Part shown: positions 5,274 to 8,139 of the stretch, piece after piece
How positions within the stretch are numbered: the stretch's first letter is position 1
Layout of the letters: each line of letters begins with the position of its first letter
From: Bacilli bacterium
GTDB taxonomy: Bacteria; Bacillota_I; Bacilli_A; RF39; UBA660
Assembly (NCBI GenBank): GCA_022793555.1
Contig: JAAWDB010000015.1
Location: 1 to 8,139 of the forward strand
Reading direction: 5' to 3'
DNA: 8,139 nucleotides
Position numbers and translations under genes: made by a program
The notes under the pieces: generated by a model
Databases searched by the model: none
What the model saw: only the letters and a program-made list of their open reading frames with translations
What the model was told of the DNA's origin: nothing

Positions 5274-6274
5274 TCTTCAAATTTCCTTTCTTCAGCTTCT
5301 TTAAAAAGAGGAAGAAGCCCAGTATTATTTTTTCGATGTGGTGGCAAACCATAAATATCATGACCTGGAAATTCGTTGGCTTCGATAAAAAAGCATTTAT
5401 CTTTGCCCACACAAACATCCCAACCAACATAACCCACTTGTGGTATTTCTAATGCTGCATTTTCACAAAGTTCAATTACTTCATTAAATCTTGGGATTTC
5501 TAGGCCTTTGATTGGCTTTTTCGTTAAAGGGTGATCCTCATACAACTCTCCAGCTTTATTAATGGCTGGATAAATAATTTTACCCGTTTCTAATTCAACT
5601 GGTGCCACTAATCCACCGTGATTAAAATTATCAACTGGATTATGATCATTGCCAATTCTTAGATAACATGCAACAACACTTCCTAGTAAGGTTACTACTC
5701 GAAGCGTATTGATACTATCAGGATGTAAATCATTTATTTTTTTACATTGATGAGCAACTTCTTCAATCAGTGTTTGCTTATTTTCAATTAATTCTTCGTA
5801 TAAGTCTTTTAATTTACGTTCAGAAACGTCTATTTTTTCAATATCTTTACCACATTGAGCACCTACGGGTTTTACGATAATTTGATGATGTTTTAAGCAA
5901 AAACTAGCAAATTCATTTTTATTTTTTCCATCTAATTCTAACCAATCTCGGTTTAAATATTTGTCGAAATGTTTGTTAAACTCTACTTTGTTGTGAAAAA
6001 TATGAATGAATTTCGGATCGTTGTATTTTACCATAAAGTTATTATTGATGCCTCTAGTAATAACCGTATTTCGTTCGTATTTGTTCATTTTATACATTTC
6101 AAATAATGCATAATCCATGTACCCTGCTTGATATTTAAATCCACAATAAATCATATCAAAAAAAATGGATAGTTGATTCTTCTTTGATTTTTTATGGACA
6201 TCGTTAATGACATGAAAGAAATTACCAAAATCCATATGAACAATTCGTTTAATAATATATTTTATTTTTTTCAT
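5270..6274 (-). CDS. ATP-grasp enzyme of the sugar-transfer-associated family
   Basis: 334 residues from the ATG at 6272-6274, which has TTGGAG at 6-base spacing; an ATG six codons upstream lies inside the -10 element and is rejected. The ATP-grasp core shows IIVKPVGAQCGKDIEKI (Lys135, nucleotide loop), LIEEVAHQ (adenine-binding region), SINTLRVVTLL (187-197), the strongly diagnostic VDNFNHGGLVAP (214-225), and WD at 285-286 with FFIEANEFPG (295-304), the metal-binding Glu/Asn pair. The family is related to alpha-L-glutamate ligases and usually occurs with glycosyltransferase or surface-polysaccharide genes; its reaction is not established for most members. Here the neighbours are rpiB and sporulation genes, so the substrate cannot be inferred. 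It is the first gene of the run ending with spoIID. Confidence 0.82.
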   Translation of the reverse strand: MKKIKYIIKRIVHMDFGNFFHVINDVHKKSKKNQLSIFFDMIYCGFKYQAGYMDYALFEMYKMNKYERNTVITRGINNNFMVKYNDPKFIHIFHNKVEFNKHFDKYLNRDWLELDGKNKNEFASFCLKHHQIIVKPVGAQCGKDIEKIDVSERKLKDLYEELIENKQTLIEEVAHQCKKINDLHPDSINTLRVVTLLGSVVACYLRIGNDHNPVDNFNHGGLVAPVELETGKIIYPAINKAGELYEDHPLTKKPIKGLEIPRFNEVIELCENAALEIPQVGYVGWDVCVGKDKCFFIEANEFPGHDIYGLPPHRKNNTGLLPLFKEAEERKFEE

Positions 6275-6290
6275 ATAACACTCCAATTTC

Positions 6291-6299
6291 ATTATACCA
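6291..6299 (-). promoter_or_regulatory. Extended -10 promoter of the ATP-grasp-rpiB-ywzB-spoIID operon
   Basis: On the minus strand TGGTATAAT combines a consensus -10 (6291-6296) with an extended TG. The -35 position is poor (TTTTCG at 17-base spacing). Transcription would start near 6284, leaving about 10 leader bases that begin in the ribosome binding site. The same nine bases form the rpmE promoter. Confidence 0.65.
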
Positions 6300-6345
6300 C
6301 GAAGTCATAAAATCGAAAATAGACCTTAGTTTTTTATTAAATACC

Positions 6346-6370
6346 AAAAAAAAAGCTTATTCAGCTTTTT
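6346..6370 (-). terminator. Terminator of rpmE
   Basis: On the minus strand AAAAAGCT and AGCTTTTT form an 8-bp stem with a 5-base loop (6350-6370), continued by TTTT (6346-6349). The rpmE stop codon lies within the hairpin. It insulates rpmE from the next promoter about 50 bases downstream. Confidence 0.75.
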
Positions 6371-6569
6371 GGTTTAAATTATATTTACGGTTAAACTTTT
6401 CAATATTACCAGTTCTTTTTGAATTTCCTTGTTTTCCTGTATAGAATGGATGACATTCGTTACAAATCTCAACATCAATTTTATCTTTGGTAGACATTGT
6501 TTTAAATGAAGCACCACAAGCACATTTTACTTCTACTTCTTTCATTTCTGGATGAATGTTTGCTCTCAT
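6357..6569 (-). CDS. rpmE: 50S ribosomal protein L31 (zinc-binding form)
   Basis: 70 residues beginning MRANIHPE, matching the usual L31 start MKxNIHPE; AAAGGAGA lies 6 bases before this ATG. An upstream in-frame ATG at 6603-6605 would add 12 non-family residues and forms part of a leader hairpin, so it is rejected. Cys16, Cys18, Cys36 and Cys39 form the zinc site of the C+ type, and ECHPFYTGKQ with GNIEKFNRKY are family signatures. L31 bridges the large and small subunits. The zinc-binding form is typically used when zinc is sufficient. It is transcribed alone, between its own promoter and terminator. Confidence 0.97.
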   Translation of the reverse strand: MRANIHPEMKEVEVKCACGASFKTMSTKDKIDVEICNECHPFYTGKQGNSKRTGNIEKFNRKYNLNQKAE

Positions 6570-6587
6570 AATCAATCTCCTTTCGCC

Positions 6588-6605
6588 ATACCTCTTTTGA
6601 GGCAT
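6588..6605 (-). promoter_or_regulatory. Leader hairpin just upstream of the rpmE ribosome binding site
   Basis: In the transcript ATGCCTC and GAGGTAT pair over 7 bp (one G-U) around an AAAA loop. The stem ends 6 bases before the ribosome binding site AAAGGAGA. Leader structures bound by L31 have been proposed in several bacterial groups, so this may be an autoregulatory site; that function is an inference. Confidence 0.45.
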
Positions 6606-6625
6606 AGTAATTTCATTTCTAATGT

Positions 6626-6653
6626 ATTATACCATATTTATTCCTTGTTGCAA
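6626..6653 (-). promoter_or_regulatory. Sigma-A promoter of rpmE
   Basis: On the minus strand TTGCAA (6648-6653), 16 bases, then TATAAT (6626-6631) preceded by TGG, so the -10 is extended. The predicted start is near 6619, giving a leader of about 50 bases that contains the hairpin at 6588-6605. Confidence 0.75.
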
Positions 6654-6688
6654 GAGATAAATACTTATTTTCGCAGTGTCTTAAAAAA

Positions 6689-7417
6689 CTATTTTAATAA
6701 GAATTTAAAAAAACGTTCCTTTTTTAGTTCGCTATTTGAAGAATCGTAAAATTCTATTTTTTCTTTTTGCGATTCATTTCCTTCATTTTTCAATTTTCTT
6801 TCTAGTTCCTCGCTTAAGCCTTTACTTCCATCATAAAACTTGGCGTTAGGGAAACTATCTTTAATTTTATCTTGAATTAAAGGATAGTGAGTACACCCTA
6901 AAACAAAATTTTCTGCATCTGGATATTTATCATGAATATTTTTAATATAATTTGTAATTTCTACGTCTTTATCTTCTTCAATTAAAGCCGCTAACCCAGT
7001 GCATGGAACTAACTCGCAATTTATGGGTTTATATTTTTGATAATTATCTAAAAATTTCTTTGTTTGTAATGTTCTTGGCGTTGCTAAAACTAGTGTTAAA
7101 CCAGTTTCTTTTTGATCACTTACTATTTTTATCGCAGGCTCAATAGCAAGAAAAGTTGTGTCTTTGTAATCTTGTCTTAATCGCTCAACACATACTCCAC
7201 TAGCTGTATTACATGCTAAAACAATAATTTTACAGCCTTTTAGTAATAAAAAATCTACTATATTTTTAACGATTATATATATTTCTTCTTCCGTTTTTTC
7301 GCCATATGGATTATTTAGAGAATCGCTATAATATAAATAGTGGGCTTTGGGAATGACTTTTCGTATTTCTTTTAATACTGTTGCTCCACCAATACCTGAA
7401 TCAATCAATCCTATCAT
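6689..7417 (-). CDS. murI: Glutamate racemase
   Basis: 242 residues. It converts L-glutamate to D-glutamate for the peptidoglycan stem peptide, in the cytoplasm. The N-terminal motif is IGLIDSGIGG (Asp6-Ser7), followed by NPYGEKT (36-42), the first catalytic Cys69 in ACNTAS, and the second, Cys175, in GCTHYP; both bases of the two-base mechanism are present. The ATG at 7415-7417 is chosen because AGGTGA lies 5 bases upstream; the GTG three codons earlier is inside that site. The ribosome binding site overlaps the stop codon of the preceding membrane-protein gene, so the two form an operon. The length is slightly below the usual 260-270 residues, mainly at the C-terminus. No good terminator follows; transcripts may run into rpmE. 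Confidence 0.93.
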   Translation of the reverse strand: MIGLIDSGIGGATVLKEIRKVIPKAHYLYYSDSLNNPYGEKTEEEIYIIVKNIVDFLLLKGCKIIVLACNTASGVCVERLRQDYKDTTFLAIEPAIKIVSDQKETGLTLVLATPRTLQTKKFLDNYQKYKPINCELVPCTGLAALIEEDKDVEITNYIKNIHDKYPDAENFVLGCTHYPLIQDKIKDSFPNAKFYDGSKGLSEELERKLKNEGNESQKEKIEFYDSSNSELKKERFFKFLLK

Positions 7418-7426
7418 AAAAATCAC

Positions 7427-7936
7427 CTATTTCATATGAAGTATATGTTTTATTTTTCCAGCGAAGAACACTAGGTTATCACTTTTTTTCATTGCAATTT
7501 GTTTACCTATTGCTTTTCCACCTACTGTCAATGCAGATATTAAAGAAGTTACTAAAACAGTTACCCAAATAGCATTTGCCTTTAATTTTAAGGTTATATA
7601 GGTTGTTAAAACTGCTCCAAGAGATCCACTTACAATGCCACAAATATCACCAATTACATCATTACAAACACTTGATACTACGTTTCCATTTTTTAATAAG
7701 GAAATAGCTTCCTTGGCACCGCTTATTTTTTTCGATGACATCGCATGAAAACTTGCTTCTTTACTTGTTAGTGCAGCGACTCCTATCATATCAAAAAGGA
7801 TACCAACAAAGATTACTAGTATCATTATGACTAATAAAATTATGACATTCATATCGCTACAAAAACTTGTTAAAGCACTAAAAATAGCTGCTAAAAGAAA
7901 AGATAAACAAAATACTTTTAATGGCCAATGTTTCAT
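7427..7936 (-). CDS. Membrane protein resembling the DUF21 (CNNM/CorB) transmembrane domain
   Basis: 169 residues with about four hydrophobic segments (near 7-25, 30-52, 92-116 and 120-138). Visible similarity to the DUF21 domain of CNNM/CorB magnesium-efflux proteins lies in the central stretch FDMIGVAALTSKEASFHAMS with the following AKEAISLLKNGNVVSSVC, and in VGGKAIGKQIAMKKSDNLVFFAGK, which parallels the family's GEIIPK...ARR..E.VA segment. The CBS-pair and C-terminal domains of full CorB proteins are missing. It could move or sense a metal ion, but no function is established. AGGAGG lies about 5 bases before the ATG, and murI follows with only its ribosome binding site between. Confidence 0.6.
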   Translation of the reverse strand: MKHWPLKVFCLSFLLAAIFSALTSFCSDMNVIILLVIMILVIFVGILFDMIGVAALTSKEASFHAMSSKKISGAKEAISLLKNGNVVSSVCNDVIGDICGIVSGSLGAVLTTYITLKLKANAIWVTVLVTSLISALTVGGKAIGKQIAMKKSDNLVFFAGKIKHILHMK

Positions 7937-7952
7937 AATTCCTCCTATTATT

Positions 7953-7981
7953 ATTTTAGCATGAAAAAAGATTCTTTTTAA
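7953..7981 (-). promoter_or_regulatory. Candidate promoter of the DUF21-like gene and murI
   Basis: On the minus strand TGCTAAAAT gives an extended -10 (TAAAAT at 7953-7958) with TTAAAA (7976-7981) 17 bases upstream. The start would be near 7946 with a very short leader. The -35 lies within the loop region of the terminator at 7964-7990, so the previous transcript would end where this one begins. Confidence 0.45.
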
Positions 7982-7990
7982 GAACCTTTT
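7964..7990 (-). terminator. Terminator of a transcript entering from the right
   Basis: On the minus strand AAAAGGTTCTT and AAGAATCTTTT form an 11-bp stem (one G-U) with a 3-base loop, ending in TTTTTT. It lies 28 bases upstream of the DUF21-like gene. It could end an upstream gene or RNA, or be an attenuator in the leader of the operon. Confidence 0.65.
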
Positions 7991-8139
7991 AGCTACAATG
8001 GTTTTGGTTGTGGTAAATTATAAATTAATTTTACGGCTTAGGTCGAGTTGAATTTCTCTACTTTCTACCTTTGGTTACCCGAGGGCGATTTCTCTTTCAA
8101 GAAAGCAACTAAGTGTTACCAGCTTAATTACTCGATTAC
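7991..8139. other. Right-edge region without a recognisable gene
   Basis: No ribosome binding site with a credible start is present on either strand. Two plus-strand frames stay open to the window edge from about 8050, but without a supported start. The segment from 8041 has about 40% GC, higher than the flanking coding DNA, and contains several nested complementary stretches (for example 8037-8041 with 8109-8113 and 8012-8016 with 8116-8120). It may be part of a structured RNA whose 3' end is the terminator at 7964-7990. No known RNA family (tRNA, tmRNA, 5S, SRP RNA, T-box) was recognised. Confidence 0.35.

Noticed and set aside
5236..5430. Minus-strand open frame of 64 codons across the ATP-grasp/rpiB junction
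   Set aside because: It is a different frame of two conserved coding sequences whose motifs continue through the region.
6275..6292. Six-residue N-terminal extension of the ATP-grasp protein
   Set aside because: The upstream ATG overlaps the -10 box and would not be in the transcript; the downstream ATG has a good ribosome binding site.
6570..6605. Twelve-residue N-terminal extension of L31
   Set aside because: The upstream ATG lies in the leader hairpin, lacks a ribosome binding site, and the family starts at MxANIHPE.
6552..6749. Plus-strand open frame of 65 codons across the rpmE leader
   Set aside because: It overlaps the rpmE start, promoter and the murI end, all well supported on the other strand.
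7991..8139. T-box, tmRNA, tRNA, SRP RNA or 6S RNA at the right edge
   Set aside because: The T-box GGTGGNACCGCG core, a CCA-ending tRNA-like domain with a T-loop and the SRP tetraloop region are not found. 6S RNA could not be judged from this partial sequence.
1..8139. CRISPR arrays, insertion sequences, integrase or attachment-site repeats
   Set aside because: No regularly spaced repeats, transposase-like frames or tRNA-linked direct repeats were seen.

Overview
The window is AT-rich DNA (roughly 30% GC by eye) from a member of the Bacillota, most likely a gut-type, reduced-genome lineage of the Bacilli side (Erysipelotrichales or RF39-like; the lineage is an inference). It carries the sporulation engulfment genes spoIID and spoIIQ, a peptidoglycan enzyme (murI), strong GGAGG-type ribosome binding sites and extended -10 promoters. 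TGA is used as a stop, so this is not a code-4 mollicute. All genes but one, or possibly two, lie on the minus strand, so transcription runs right to left.

Right part (8139 to 6350): a 200-base region with no convincing gene, a terminator, then an operon of a four-segment membrane protein of DUF21/CNNM type and murI (glutamate racemase). rpmE (ribosomal protein L31) follows with its own promoter, a leader hairpin and a terminator that overlaps its stop codon.

Middle part (6300 to 2281): an extended -10 promoter drives a tightly packed run of an ATP-grasp enzyme of the sugar-transfer-associated family, rpiB, ywzB (DUF1146), spoIID, spoIIQ and a short, highly diverged actin-like (MreB/Mbl-type) gene. 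Junctions overlap or are a few bases long up to spoIID. A good match to a sigma-F promoter precedes spoIIQ. From memory, the order rpmE, rpiB, ywzB, spoIID, spoIIQ, mbl is collinear with Bacillus subtilis, with many genes removed between them. The diverged actin-like gene stands where mbl stands in B. subtilis.

Left part (2280 to 1): an Agr-type quorum-sensing module in an unusual layout. agrA (LytTR response regulator) and agrC (GHKL sensor kinase) form a minus-strand pair in the order A then C, with their own extended -10 promoter. They converge on a plus-strand gene for a 38-residue AgrD-like pro-peptide that is too small for ordinary ORF calling, and the two units share a bidirectional terminator. 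The processing protease AgrB is probably just off the left edge, where a 17-codon tail may be its end. The module would make a tryptophan-rich thiolactone peptide, sense it with AgrC and respond through AgrA. Its position next to sporulation genes suggests, but does not show, a link between cell density and sporulation.
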